Shown: piece by piece, positions 1 through 6,665 of the stretch
Layout: each line of letters opens with the position of its first letter
How positions within the stretch are numbered: position 1 is the stretch's first letter
Origin: an uncultured Dysosmobacter sp.
GTDB taxonomy: Bacteria; Bacillota; Clostridia; Oscillospirales; Oscillospiraceae
Direction of reading: 5' to 3'
Assembly (NCBI GenBank): GCA_934504065.1
Contig: CAKSVQ010000044.1
Span: 1-14,925 of the forward strand
Length of the DNA stretch: 14,925 bases
Notes under the pieces: generated by a model
Seen by the model: only the letters and a program-made list of their open reading frames with translations
Database searches by the model: none
What the model was told of the DNA's origin: nothing
Program-made: the position numbers and the translations under genes

Positions 1-528
1 GATGGCCAACAGCACATCGCCGCTCTTGAGGAGGTCGGCCAGCTGGTCGAAGCTCTCGATCCCCTTGGGGTTGCCTTCGGGAACGGAAAGGGTGACCTTG
101 TTTTCCAGCAGGTCCACGCGGCTGTCCGTCACAATGAGGTCCAGACCGTCCGGATTCTTGTCAGCGTCGTCCTTCAGGCTGCCGTCCATGGCGTTCATCT
201 GCTTGGGAGCGGCGGAGATGAACAGGTCGCAGTCCGCGCCCTCCTTGATCTGGGTGAGCAGCTTGCCAGAGGAATCGAAGTTATAGGTGATGGTGACATT
301 GGGGTTTTCCTGCTCATACATGTCCTTGATCTGGTTCATGGTCTCCGTCATGGAAGCGGCGGCGAATACGATCAGCTCAACCGGATCACCAGCGGGCTCT
401 TCCGCAGGGGTGTTATCCTCTGTCTGGGAATCGTTGGCATCCGCGGCGGGAGCGTCGGCCTTGGAGCCGCAGGCGGTGAGGGACAGCGTGAGGCACAGGG
501 CCAGCAGCAGGGACAAATACTTTTTCAT
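1..528 (-). CDS. modA: Molybdate ABC transporter substrate-binding lipoprotein (ModA), partial
   Basis: This is the N-terminal 176 codons of a periplasmic-type binding protein that captures molybdate (possibly tungstate) outside the cell for an ABC importer; the rest runs off the left edge. The protein opens with MKKYLSLLLALCLTLSLTAC, a lipoprotein signal with lipobox LTAC. An Asp/Glu/Pro-rich linker follows. The ModA-family signature comes next: FAAASMTETMNQI, a Phe-Asp-Ser-Ser-Gly oxyanion-binding stretch (FDSSGKLLTQIKEGA) and DLFISAAPKQM. The start is fixed by a GGAAG ribosome site 7 nt upstream of the ATG. It has its own promoter and operator (549-586) and lies behind the terminator of the moaA operon, so it is a separate transcription unit. 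modB and modC presumably follow outside the window. Family assignment is firm; anion preference is inferred. Confidence 0.92.
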   Translation of the reverse strand, partial: MKKYLSLLLALCLTLSLTACGSKADAPAADANDSQTEDNTPAEEPAGDPVELIVFAAASMTETMNQIKDMYEQENPNVTITYNFDSSGKLLTQIKEGADCDLFISAAPKQMNAMDGSLKDDADKNPDGLDLIVTDSRVDLLENKVTLSVPEGNPKGIESFDQLADLLKSGDVLLAI

Positions 529-548
529 CTGGGTACTTCCTTTCGTTC

Positions 549-577
549 ATTTTAGCAAATTTATATTTGCTCCGCAA
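549..577 (-). promoter_or_regulatory. modA promoter (TTGCGG - 17 - TAAAAT, extended -10)
   Basis: On the minus strand the -35 TTGCGG (572-577) and -10 TAAAAT (549-554) are 17 bp apart, and a TG dinucleotide stands one base before the -10. The predicted start of transcription leaves a short leader with the GGAAG ribosome site of modA. The promoter is overlapped by heptamer repeats that look like an operator. Confidence 0.6.
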
Positions 578-586
578 GGAGCAAAT
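554..586. promoter_or_regulatory. Putative operator: three alternating heptamers over the modA promoter
   Basis: Three exact copies of one 7-bp word occur: AGCAAAT at 554-560, its reverse complement ATTTGCT at 565-571, and AGCAAAT again at 580-586. The second and third form a longer 9-bp inverted repeat, ATTTGCTCC with GGAGCAAAT around GCAA (565-586). The first lies against the -10 and the others cover the spacer and -35. A repressor bound here would block modA transcription. The sequence does not match the ModE consensus built on TATATA half-sites, so the regulator is unknown. Confidence 0.5.
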
Positions 587-619
587 TACGTGATACTTGA
601 TTGAGGGAAACGCTTTTGG

Positions 620-652
620 AAAAGGAAGAGCGCCGCGGCGCTCCTGCCTTTT
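620..652 (-). terminator. Intrinsic terminator of the moaA operon
   Basis: A 16-bp palindrome, GAGCGCCGCGGCGCTC (628-643), is flanked by AAAAGG and CCTTTT, which can extend the stem across a small internal loop. Read on the minus strand it follows the molybdopterin-binding protein gene and ends in a short T-rich tail. It separates that operon from the modA promoter. The T-tract is modest, so termination strength is uncertain. Confidence 0.6.
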
Positions 653-671
653 ATTTTCCGTTTTTTTTCGT

Positions 672-1691
672 TTATTTTCCGAAGGGGCAGGCGGGCCAGT
701 GGCAGGGCTTGCAGCCCAGGCACAAACCGCCCTCGCCCATCACGGCAAAGTCGCTGCGCTTCATTTCCACGCCAGCGGCGATGCGGGGCAGCGCCAGATC
801 GAAGATCGTGGCTCCGGCGTACATCACGCAGCCGGGAAGGCCCATCACGACGGTTCCGTCGTCATAATAGCCCAGCAGGAACATGGCGCCGGGCAGAACA
901 GGAGCGCCGTAGGTCACGATGCGGGCGCCGCTTTGGCGGATGCCGCCGGGGGTATTGTCATCGGGGTCCACACTCATGCCGCCTGTACAGAGGATCATAT
1001 CCGGATGCAGCGCCTTGGCCTCTTTGATGGCATTTGCAACATTTTCCACGCCATCGCCGGAGTAGGCAACGGACAGGGTCTCGATCCCGTAAGAAGCCAG
1101 CTTGTCCTTCACCACAGGGGTAAACGTATCCTGGATCAGGCCCTTTTTCACCTCGCTGCCCGTTGCAATAATGGCGGCGGTCTTTTTGATATAAGGTTTC
1201 AGTGCAAGCAGCGGAGCGCCGCCTGCGGCCTTTTCGGCCTCGCAGAGTGTCTTGTCGGGAATGATAAGCGGAATGACCCGGGTCCCGGCCAGCTTATCGC
1301 CCTTGCGGACAGCGGTGCCTCCTTTGCGGGTGGCGATCATCACATCGTCCACGGAGTTGACAGCGATGAGCTTTTCACTGTTGACCAGAAACAGCCCGTC
1401 GCACTCGGCGGTGAGTTCGATCTTGCCCTCTTTTACGCCGCTCCATTTCATGTGCTCCCGGCCGCAGAGGGCGGCCATACGCTCCGCCGCGTCGTTTTCA
1501 TGCACCATGCCGGGGGTCATTTCCCAAACGTACAGGTTTTCCTTGCCCATGGAGAGGAGCACGGGGATATCCTCTTCCGTGACCACATGGCCCTTGCGGA
1601 AGCGGGCGTCCTTATACTGGTCCTTGATGATCTGGGTCATGTCGTGGCACAGCACATGGCCCACAGCGTCCTGCGTGCGGATGAGTTTCAT
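672..1691 (-). CDS. Molybdopterin-binding domain protein (MoeA/MogA-like)
   Basis: This 339-aa protein carries a MoCF_biosynth (MogA/MoeA-type) domain that binds molybdopterin; it probably acts in metal insertion or cofactor handling for a molybdenum hydroxylase. The N-terminal half is MoeA-like (AVGHVLCHDMT, then FRKGHVVTEEDIPVLLSMGK). The binding domain in the second half shows IIATGSEV, YSGDGVENV and the Thr-Gly-Gly-Met-Ser-Val-Asp-Pro-Asp-Asp motif followed by TPGGIR. The C-terminus is cysteine-rich, CLGCKPCHWPACPFGK, giving C-x2-C-x2-C-x4-C. It is shorter than classical MoeA (about 400 aa), so moeA is not assigned. Its ATG overlaps the stop of the MOSC gene by 4 nt (ATGA), implying translational coupling. 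It is the last gene of the moaA operon. The molybdopterin-binding assignment is strong; the exact step is inferred. Confidence 0.88.
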   Translation of the reverse strand: MKLIRTQDAVGHVLCHDMTQIIKDQYKDARFRKGHVVTEEDIPVLLSMGKENLYVWEMTPGMVHENDAAERMAALCGREHMKWSGVKEGKIELTAECDGLFLVNSEKLIAVNSVDDVMIATRKGGTAVRKGDKLAGTRVIPLIIPDKTLCEAEKAAGGAPLLALKPYIKKTAAIIATGSEVKKGLIQDTFTPVVKDKLASYGIETLSVAYSGDGVENVANAIKEAKALHPDMILCTGGMSVDPDDNTPGGIRQSGARIVTYGAPVLPGAMFLLGYYDDGTVVMGLPGCVMYAGATIFDLALPRIAAGVEMKRSDFAVMGEGGLCLGCKPCHWPACPFGK

Positions 1692-2122
1692 TTCAGCACC
1701 TCAATTTCATCTTCCGGGCGGATCACGCCCTCTTTGACGACCACGGCAAAGATACCCGCGGTGGGCATCACACATTTGCCGACAGCTTTTTTGATCGCGC
1801 AGTCATTGTGGCATTCCTTGCCGATCTGGGTGACCTCCACTTCGGTCTGGCCGATGCGCAGGTGTGTTCCCACAGGCAGGTGCTTGAGATCAATGCCCAC
1901 GGTGTTGATGTTTTCGGCAAACACGCCGGGGTCAAGAGGGATGGGAGAGCGGTCACGCATGGTATCGATGCTCTCCTCGGCCAAAAGGCTGATCTGGCGG
2001 TGCCAGTCGCCAGCGTGGGCGTCGCCCACAATGCCGTGGCGGAGCCGGAGCGTGATCTGGGGCACCGGAGTTTTCAAAGTGCCCTTGCGCTCACTGATAT
2101 TTACAGATACGACCTTTGCCAT
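1688..2122 (-). CDS. MOSC domain protein, stand-alone
   Basis: This 144-aa protein is a free-standing MOSC domain, the module found in Moco sulfurases and YiiM/YuaD proteins and predicted to carry sulfur to metal-sulfur centres. Visible family features are the N-terminal strand VVSVNISERKG, the GIVGDAHAG segment, the central NINTVGIDLKHLPVGT, and the cysteine-containing block IGKECHNDCAIKKAVGKC, which holds the candidate sulfur-carrying Cys. I start it at the ATG ending at 2122, because GGAGG lies 7 nt upstream and the protein then begins at the domain; longer open frames run into moaC. It begins 2 nt after the moaC stop and overlaps the next gene by 4 nt. In this operon it could sulfurate, or selenate, the cofactor of a hydroxylase; that role is inference. 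Confidence 0.88.
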   Translation of the reverse strand: MAKVVSVNISERKGTLKTPVPQITLRLRHGIVGDAHAGDWHRQISLLAEESIDTMRDRSPIPLDPGVFAENINTVGIDLKHLPVGTHLRIGQTEVEVTQIGKECHNDCAIKKAVGKCVMPTAGIFAVVVKEGVIRPEDEIEVLK

Positions 2123-2124
2123 TG

Positions 2125-2604
2125 TTAAGCCTCCGCGGTATAGTCGCCGCTTTTGCCGCCGGATTTTTCCAGCAGGCGGATATTGGTGATGTGCATATCC
2201 TTTTGCACGGCCTTGCACATATCGTAAATGGTCAGCGCCGCCACAGATACGGCGGTCAGCGCCTCCATCTCCACGCCGGTTACGCCCGTACAGGTGACGC
2301 AGGCGCGGATGCAGACCATGCACGGCTCGTCAGAAAGGTGAAAGGTAATGTCGATTCCGGTCAGGGGAAGCGGGTGGCACATGGGAATCAGCTCCCAGTT
2401 GTGCTTGGCGGCCTGAATGCCTGCCACCTGTGCAACGGCCAGAACATCGCCCTTTTTCAGCGTACCGTTTTTGATGTGCGCCATGGTCAGGGGGGAGACA
2501 TGGATTTCGCCTGCGGCCACCGCCCGGCGGTGGGTGACAGCCTTTTCGGTCACGTCCACCATTTTAGCCCGGCCCTGTTCGTTAAAATGCGTCAATTCCG
2601 ACAT
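2125..2604 (-). CDS. moaC: Cyclic pyranopterin monophosphate synthase MoaC
   Basis: MoaC converts the MoaA product (3',8-cyclo-dihydro-GTP) to cyclic pyranopterin monophosphate in the cytoplasm, the first committed step of molybdenum cofactor synthesis. With the start at MSELTHF the protein is 159 aa, close to the 161 aa of E. coli MoaC. Hallmarks include [25 protein letters not shown] (75-83), the [21 protein letters not shown] helix and the terminal EKSGGKSG. Catalytic Asp128 and Lys131 of the family fall at the same positions here (YDMCK). A GGAGG site overlapping the end of moaA lies 5 nt before this ATG; an in-frame ATG four codons upstream lacks such a site. moaA ends 1 nt earlier, so the two are coupled. 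Confidence 0.97.
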   Translation of the reverse strand: MSELTHFNEQGRAKMVDVTEKAVTHRRAVAAGEIHVSPLTMAHIKNGTLKKGDVLAVAQVAGIQAAKHNWELIPMCHPLPLTGIDITFHLSDEPCMVCIRACVTCTGVTGVEMEALTAVSVAALTIYDMCKAVQKDMHITNIRLLEKSGGKSGDYTAEA

Positions 2605-2605
2605 C

Positions 2606-3550
2606 CTAGCCTCCAATCTCGTTCATGGTGCGCGGCGTGTCGCTGGAGCGCTCGTTCAGGTGGTGGCGAAGGGGTTTTTGGGCGATCCCGGTGCGGATGG
2701 TATCTTCCAGAGCCTTGCCGTGCAGCCCACGCAGGGGGAGCTCTTCCCGGCTGTGGAGGCAGCCTTTCAGCCGCCCGTCCGCAGTGACGCGAATTCGGCG
2801 GCACTGGGGGCAGAACTCATGGCTCATAGGGGAGATCAGCCCCACAGTCCCCACCGCGTCCGGCAGACGATAGCGCCGGGCGACCCCCTGAGACTCCACG
2901 GGGCGCAGGGTGGGAAAGTGCTGTAAAACTGTGTCAGCAGAGAGAAAGCAGCTTTCGTCCCACTGCGCACAAGGGCCCATAGGCATCAGTTCAATGAAAC
3001 GGACCTCCCACGGGCGGCGCTGGGTCAGGGCAAGAAAATCGCCCACCTCATCGTCGTTAAAGCCGCCGATAAGCACCGTGTCCAGTTTTAACTCGGTAAA
3101 TCCGGCGTCTTCGGCGGCCTGAATGCCTGACAAGACATCGGAGAGACTGCCCAGCCGCGTCATAGCGGCGAAGCGGTCAGGGCGAAGTGTGTCCAGACTG
3201 ATGTTCAGGCGGTCAACGCCCGCTTCTTGCAGAGGGCGGGCCAGCTTGGGCAGGAGACTGCCGTTGGTGGTCAGACAAAGTTCACTCAGCTCCGAAATAG
3301 CCCGGAGCGCACGGCAGATGTCTAAAATACCGCGCCTTACCAGCGGTTCGCCTCCGGTGAGACGGATCTTCCGCACACCGCAGTGCACAGCCGTCTGCGC
3401 GATCTCCACCAGCTCTTCCACGGAGAGGATTTCATCGTGGGAGCGCTTGCACACCCCCTCGGGCGGCATACAGTAGCGGCAGCGGTAATTGCAAAGGTCG
3501 GTTACAGACAGCCGCAGATAGTCGATATTCCGCCCGCAGCCATCGATCAT
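2606..3550 (-). CDS. moaA: GTP 3',8-cyclase MoaA (radical SAM)
   Basis: MoaA is a radical SAM enzyme that rearranges GTP into 3',8-cyclo-7,8-dihydro-GTP for molybdenum cofactor synthesis. From the chosen ATG ([18 protein letters not shown]) it is 314 aa. The SAM [4Fe-4S] cysteines are C20, C24 and C27 (CNYRCRYC), followed by the LTGGEPL SAM-binding motif. The C-terminal GTP-side cluster ligands are C247, C250 and C264 (C-x2-C-x13-C), and the protein ends in the conserved Gly-Gly (NEIGG). The start at 3550 has an AAGGA ribosome site 8 nt upstream. Two further in-frame ATGs occur upstream: one at 3559 with no usable spacing, and one at 3598 that lies inside the -10 box of the promoter. First gene of the minus-strand operon. 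Confidence 0.96.
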   Translation of the reverse strand: MIDGCGRNIDYLRLSVTDLCNYRCRYCMPPEGVCKRSHDEILSVEELVEIAQTAVHCGVRKIRLTGGEPLVRRGILDICRALRAISELSELCLTTNGSLLPKLARPLQEAGVDRLNISLDTLRPDRFAAMTRLGSLSDVLSGIQAAEDAGFTELKLDTVLIGGFNDDEVGDFLALTQRRPWEVRFIELMPMGPCAQWDESCFLSADTVLQHFPTLRPVESQGVARRYRLPDAVGTVGLISPMSHEFCPQCRRIRVTADGRLKGCLHSREELPLRGLHGKALEDTIRTGIAQKPLRHHLNERSSDTPRTMNEIGG

Positions 3551-3596
3551 GGCGACCATCCTTTCGTGATACTCAATATGGGTAAACGGTACACTC

Positions 3597-3624
3597 ATTG
3601 TAACACGTTCCGCCAAAAAGTCAA
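3597..3624 (-). promoter_or_regulatory. moaA operon promoter (TTGACT - 16 - TACAAT, extended -10)
   Basis: On the minus strand TTGACT (3619-3624) and TACAAT (3597-3602) are 16 bp apart, with TG one base before the -10. The predicted leader is only about 40 nt, which leaves no room for a Moco riboswitch. It diverges from the promoter at 3675-3703. Confidence 0.65.
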
Positions 3625-3674
3625 GGTGCACCTCTCGGGGTCCAGCTGTATCTGCCGACATATATGGGACTCGA

Positions 3675-3703
3675 TTGAGACCGTAACAAAATTATGATAT
3701 TAT
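3675..3703 (+). promoter_or_regulatory. Promoter of the 111-aa protein / selenium operon (TTGAGA - 17 - TATTAT)
   Basis: TTGAGA (3675-3680) and TATTAT (3698-3703) are 17 bp apart, with a TG one base before the -10. Transcription should begin near 3710, about 25 nt upstream of the TTG start of the first gene. The roughly 50 bp between this and the divergent moaA promoter hold an 8-bp palindrome, GGTGCACC (3625-3632), and CATATATG (3659-3666), both too short to call as operators. Confidence 0.6.
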
Positions 3704-3736
3704 GCAGATAGACTGGAAGCGTGGGAGGGACGCACA

Positions 3737-4072
3737 TTGAACATCAAAATCGATTTTGGAGTTCCGTATTTTGACGAGGCGGGCATTTTTAAACTGACGA
3801 TAGAGGACTTGAACGACTTCTATGCGGAGGCCGACGAGGTAGACCAGTTGAACCTTTTTTTCGTATTGGAGGCATCGCTGCATCGGCTAGAGAGCGGAAA
3901 CAATGTGAAAGCCGCCGCCCGCTGCGCATTTTTGATGGCGTATTACCTGTTTGTTCCGCTGACGCCCCCGGCCTCTATGGAACTGGCGGAGTTTTATATC
4001 GGCAAGGCACTGGAGTGGGACGAAACGCCGGAGTACCGCCAGTGGAAAGTGATGATTGATGAGGGAAATTGA
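3737..4072 (+). CDS. Hypothetical protein at the head of the yqeC-yqeB-selD cluster
   Basis: I do not recognise this 111-aa soluble protein. It starts at TTG (MNIKIDFGVPYFDEAG), with GGGAGGG 7 nt upstream and a good promoter in front. No signal peptide or membrane helix is evident. After a short N-terminal strand region the sequence is acidic and looks mostly helical: LTIEDLNDFYAEADEVDQ, a hydrophobic helix with LFFVLEASLHRL, a second (AARCAFLMAYYLF), then MELAEFYIGKALEWD and TPEYRQWKVMIDEG. The last part resembles a tetratricopeptide-type helix pair, but this is weak. Base composition is visibly less GC-rich than its neighbours. It ends 66 nt before yqeC and lies back to back with moaA, which suggests, without proving, a part in the selenium/molybdenum hydroxylase pathway. 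Confidence 0.72.
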   Translation: MNIKIDFGVPYFDEAGIFKLTIEDLNDFYAEADEVDQLNLFFVLEASLHRLESGNNVKAAARCAFLMAYYLFVPLTPPASMELAEFYIGKALEWDETPEYRQWKVMIDEGN

Positions 4073-4084
4073 CGGAATGGGCGG

Positions 4085-4113
4085 TTGCGCACCGGGGCAG
4101 AACGTGCTATTCT
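4085..4113 (+). promoter_or_regulatory. Possible internal promoter of yqeC (TTGCGC - 17 - TATTCT, extended -10)
   Basis: In the 66-nt gap after the hypothetical gene, TTGCGC (4085-4090) and TATTCT (4108-4113) are 17 bp apart with TG one base before the -10. The predicted start of transcription leaves about 20 nt, including a G-rich ribosome site, before the yqeC start. yqeC-yqeB-selD could therefore be transcribed without the upstream gene. The -35 is a weak match. Confidence 0.4.
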
Positions 4114-4138
4114 ATAAAAAGAAGAACGGGGGGATCGT

Positions 4139-4888
4139 GTGGAGCTTGCGAAACGGCTGGATATTCGTCCGGGCGTCACGGCCGTGATCGGCGGCGGCGG
4201 GAAGACGACGCTTTTGCGGACCCTTGGCGAGGAGCTGCAAGAAAAGGGGCGGGTGCTGCTGTGCACCACCACAAGAATTTTCCCGTTTCCCGACCTGCCC
4301 AACGCGCTGACTGCCCGGGAACTGGACGAGCTTGCGCCCCGCGTCCGACTGCTGTGCGCCGGAACGCCCTTTGGCGAAACGGGAAAGCTGACGGCACCCG
4401 CCATTCCCATGGCGGAGCTTGCGGCGCGGTTTGACTATGTGCTGGTGGAGGCGGACGGCTCGGCGCAGCGGCCCTTCAAGGCCCACGCCGCCCATGAGCC
4501 AGTGATCCCGGCGGAAGCGGAGAATACGGTGTGCGTGGTAGGGGCTTCCGGCTTTGGCAGAACAGTGGAGCAGGCGGCTCATCGGCCGGAGCGGTATGCA
4601 AGCCTTGCGGGCATCGGATTGCAGGACGCGGTGACGCCCGCGGCAGAGGCCGCAGTGCTGCGGGCGGAGGGGTTACAGCAGCGGGTGTATGTCAATCAGG
4701 CGGAGACCCCGGCGGCGCAAAGCGCCGCAAGAGCGCTGGCGGCGGAGCTGAACCGGTGCTGGCAGGAAGCCTTTGGAGAAGGGAGTATTTTGTATGCTCG
4801 TAGTGATTCGCGGAGCAGGCGATCTGGCCACAGGCGTTGCCTTGCGGCTTTTGCGCGCCCATATCCGGGTGGTGATGACGGATATTGA
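4139..4888 (+). CDS. yqeC: Selenium cofactor biosynthesis protein YqeC
   Basis: YqeC is a cytoplasmic P-loop protein of unproven reaction that co-occurs with yqeB and selD in genomes with selenium-dependent molybdenum hydroxylases; it is thought to help make or insert the labile selenium cofactor. The 249-aa product has a Walker A loop GGGGKTTLL at residues 18-26, TTTRIF, and a Walker B-like VLVEADGSAQRPFKAH, both typical of the family. ENTVCVVG and a VNQAE segment follow. It starts at GTG after a G-rich ribosome site. The stop lies 95 nt inside yqeB: the last 31 residues or so (from ARSDSRSRR on) are Arg-rich, read from the yqeB coding region, and do not look like a conserved C-terminus. A lost stop or a 3' frameshift is possible. 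Confidence 0.88.
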   Translation: MELAKRLDIRPGVTAVIGGGGKTTLLRTLGEELQEKGRVLLCTTTRIFPFPDLPNALTARELDELAPRVRLLCAGTPFGETGKLTAPAIPMAELAARFDYVLVEADGSAQRPFKAHAAHEPVIPAEAENTVCVVGASGFGRTVEQAAHRPERYASLAGIGLQDAVTPAAEAAVLRAEGLQQRVYVNQAETPAAQSAARALAAELNRCWQEAFGEGSILYARSDSRSRRSGHRRCLAAFARPYPGGDDGY

Positions 4889-5603
4889 GCGGCCCACTGC
4901 CATCCGGCGGACGGTCTGCTTTTCACAGGCGATCGTCCACGGGGAGACCGAGGTGGAGCACGTGACTGCCCGCCGGGCCCATACGCCAGCGGAGGCGCTG
5001 GAAATTTTAAAGGGCGGCTGCATCCCGGTGCTGGCAGACCCGGAGGGCGGCTGTATTCCGGTGCTAAGGCCGGACGCGGTGGTGGACGCCATTCTGGCCA
5101 AGAAAAATCTGGGCACCCGCATTACGGACGCTCCAGTGGTGGTGGGGGTCGGCCCAGGCTTTACGGCGGGCGTGGACTGTCATGCCGTGGTGGAGACCAT
5201 GCGGGGCCACTTCCTCGGGCGCAGTCTTTATGAAGGCAGCGCCATTCCCAACACCGGCATTCCCGGCCTCATCGGCGGCTTTGCCGGGGAACGGGTGCTG
5301 CGCGCCCCGGCGGATGGCGTGTTCCACCAGCTGTTGGACATCGGCGCGCAGGTGAAGCAGGGCGACATTGCCGCCACGGTGAACGGCGAGCCCATGGCCT
5401 GCACGCTGGACGGTGTGCTGAGGGGCATTTTGGCAGACGGAACACCCGTATTTAAAGGAATGAAGTCGGGAGATATTGATCCGCGCTGTGCCATTGAGCA
5501 CTGCTACTGCGCCAGTGACAAGGCGCTGGCCGTGGGCGGCGGCGTGCTGGAAGCGGTGCTGGCGCTGAGCGGTGTGCTGGAAAAGGAGGATACGCATGGC
5601 TGA
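4794..5603 (+). CDS. yqeB: Selenium-dependent molybdenum cofactor biosynthesis protein YqeB
   Basis: YqeB (EF2563 family) is a marker of selenium-dependent molybdenum hydroxylase maturation, acting with YqeC and SelD; its chemistry is not established. The 269-aa protein opens with MLVVIRGAGDLATGVALRLL, a Rossmann-like Gly motif. Mid-protein it has APVVVGVGPGFTAGVDCHAVVETMRGH, and its C-terminal half has a biotinyl/lipoyl-like fold signature (VKQGDIAATVNGE, then GVLRGILADGTPVFKGMKSG) ending in DIDPR and a Cys pair (EHCYC). The ATG is chosen because GGGAG lies 8 nt upstream and the family begins here; a frame-open ATG seven codons earlier is less plausible. It overlaps yqeC by 95 nt and selD by 8 nt. 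Confidence 0.92.
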   Translation: MLVVIRGAGDLATGVALRLLRAHIRVVMTDIERPTAIRRTVCFSQAIVHGETEVEHVTARRAHTPAEALEILKGGCIPVLADPEGGCIPVLRPDAVVDAILAKKNLGTRITDAPVVVGVGPGFTAGVDCHAVVETMRGHFLGRSLYEGSAIPNTGIPGLIGGFAGERVLRAPADGVFHQLLDIGAQVKQGDIAATVNGEPMACTLDGVLRGILADGTPVFKGMKSGDIDPRCAIEHCYCASDKALAVGGGVLEAVLALSGVLEKEDTHG

Positions 5604-6639
5604 AAAGGAAGTGAAGCTGACAAAGCTTGCCAAATGCGCCGGATGCGGCGCCAAGGTGGGCGCGGGAGTGCTGGCCCAGCTGCTGGATGGGATCAAGGTC
5701 CACAGCGACCCCAATTTGCTGGTGGGCTTTGACAAGAGCGACGATGCGTCGGTCTATCGGGTGTCGGATGAGCTGGCGCTGGTGCAGACGGTGGACTTTT
5801 TCCCGCCCATCGCTGATGATCCCTATCTTTTCGGGCAGATCGCGGCCACTAACGCCCTGAGCGACGTGTACGCCATGGGCGGCGAGCCGAAGCTGTGCCT
5901 GAACATCATGGCGGTGCCCGCGGATATGCCAAAGGAAACGGTGCATGAAATGCTGCGGGGCGGCTATGACAAGGTGTATGAGGCCGGGGCGCTGATCACC
6001 GGAGGCCACAGCATTCTGGATGAAGAACCGAAATACGGCCTTGCTGTGACGGGCTTTGTGCATCCTGACCGGGTGCTGACCAATTCCGGCGCAAAGTCGG
6101 GAGATGTGCTGCTGCTGACAAAGCCCTTGGGGATCGGTGTGCTGACCACGGCGGCCAAGGCGGACATGGCCTCGCCGGAGAGCATGGAGCTGGCCCACCG
6201 CCTGATGACCACCCTGAACCGCTCTGCGCGGGATGCCATGGTCAAATACCGGGTGCATGCGTGCACGGACGTGACGGGCTTTGGCCTGCTGGGCCACACG
6301 CTGGAGATGGCGCAGGGCAGCGACGCAGAGATCGACCTGCGGGTGGGGGACATTGATCTGATCCCCGAGGCGGTGGAGCTTGCCCGCACGGGTATTTTGC
6401 CGGAGGGAATGTACCGCAACCGCTCGTTCGCCGAGGAGAGCGTGGACGCGGGAGAGGTGGAGCTTTGTAAGCAGGACCTGCTCTACGACCCCCAGACCGC
6501 AGGCGGACTTTTGATCGCGGTGGACCCCGCAGACGCGGATGCGCTGCTGGAGGAGCTGTGCCCGTGTGTACCCAGCGCCCAGCGCATCGGCGTTGTCCGG
6601 GAATACCGGGGTGGAAAGAGAATCTTCCTGCACACGTAA
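5596..6639 (+). CDS. selD: Selenide, water dikinase SelD
   Basis: SelD makes selenophosphate, the selenium donor for selenocysteine, selenouridine and the selenium cofactor of molybdenum hydroxylases, from selenide and ATP. The 347-aa product has the N-terminal catalytic motif AKCAGCGAKVG with Cys17 and Lys20, the same numbers as the catalytic pair of E. coli SelD. The catalytic position is an ordinary Cys codon, not selenocysteine. Next come the ATP/metal segment DKSDDASVYRVSD, the TVDFFPPIADDPYLFGQIAA block with NALSDVYAMGGEP, and the late DVTGFGLLGH and YDPQTAGGLL motifs of the PurM/SelD fold. The ATG has GGAGG 6 nt upstream and overlaps the yqeB stop by 8 nt. Last gene before a strong terminator. 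Next to yqeB and yqeC it probably feeds the hydroxylase cofactor. Confidence 0.97.
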   Translation: MAEKEVKLTKLAKCAGCGAKVGAGVLAQLLDGIKVHSDPNLLVGFDKSDDASVYRVSDELALVQTVDFFPPIADDPYLFGQIAATNALSDVYAMGGEPKLCLNIMAVPADMPKETVHEMLRGGYDKVYEAGALITGGHSILDEEPKYGLAVTGFVHPDRVLTNSGAKSGDVLLLTKPLGIGVLTTAAKADMASPESMELAHRLMTTLNRSARDAMVKYRVHACTDVTGFGLLGHTLEMAQGSDAEIDLRVGDIDLIPEAVELARTGILPEGMYRNRSFAEESVDAGEVELCKQDLLYDPQTAGGLLIAVDPADADALLEELCPCVPSAQRIGVVREYRGGKRIFLHT

Positions 6640-6665
6640 GAAGTGATTTTCGAGTATTCGGCAAT

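Noticed and set aside
597..2189. A 530-codon open frame on the plus strand opposite the molybdopterin-binding and MOSC genes
   Set aside because: It is antisense to two recognised genes. Its His/Ala/Gly-rich sequence shows no family features, and such frames arise from GC-rich codon bias.
3551..3596. Moco riboswitch in the moaA leader
   Set aside because: The predicted leader is only about 40 nt, far too short for the conserved Moco RNA fold, and no multi-stem structure is visible.
3625..3674. Short palindromes GGTGCACC and CATATATG as ModE or other operators between the divergent promoters
   Set aside because: Each is only 8 bp and occurs once; the ModE consensus needs two TATATA-type half-sites at set spacing, not seen here.
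5635..5660. Selenocysteine in SelD itself, as in some clostridia
   Set aside because: The catalytic position is encoded by TGC (Cys17) in AKCAGCGAK; there is no in-frame TGA.
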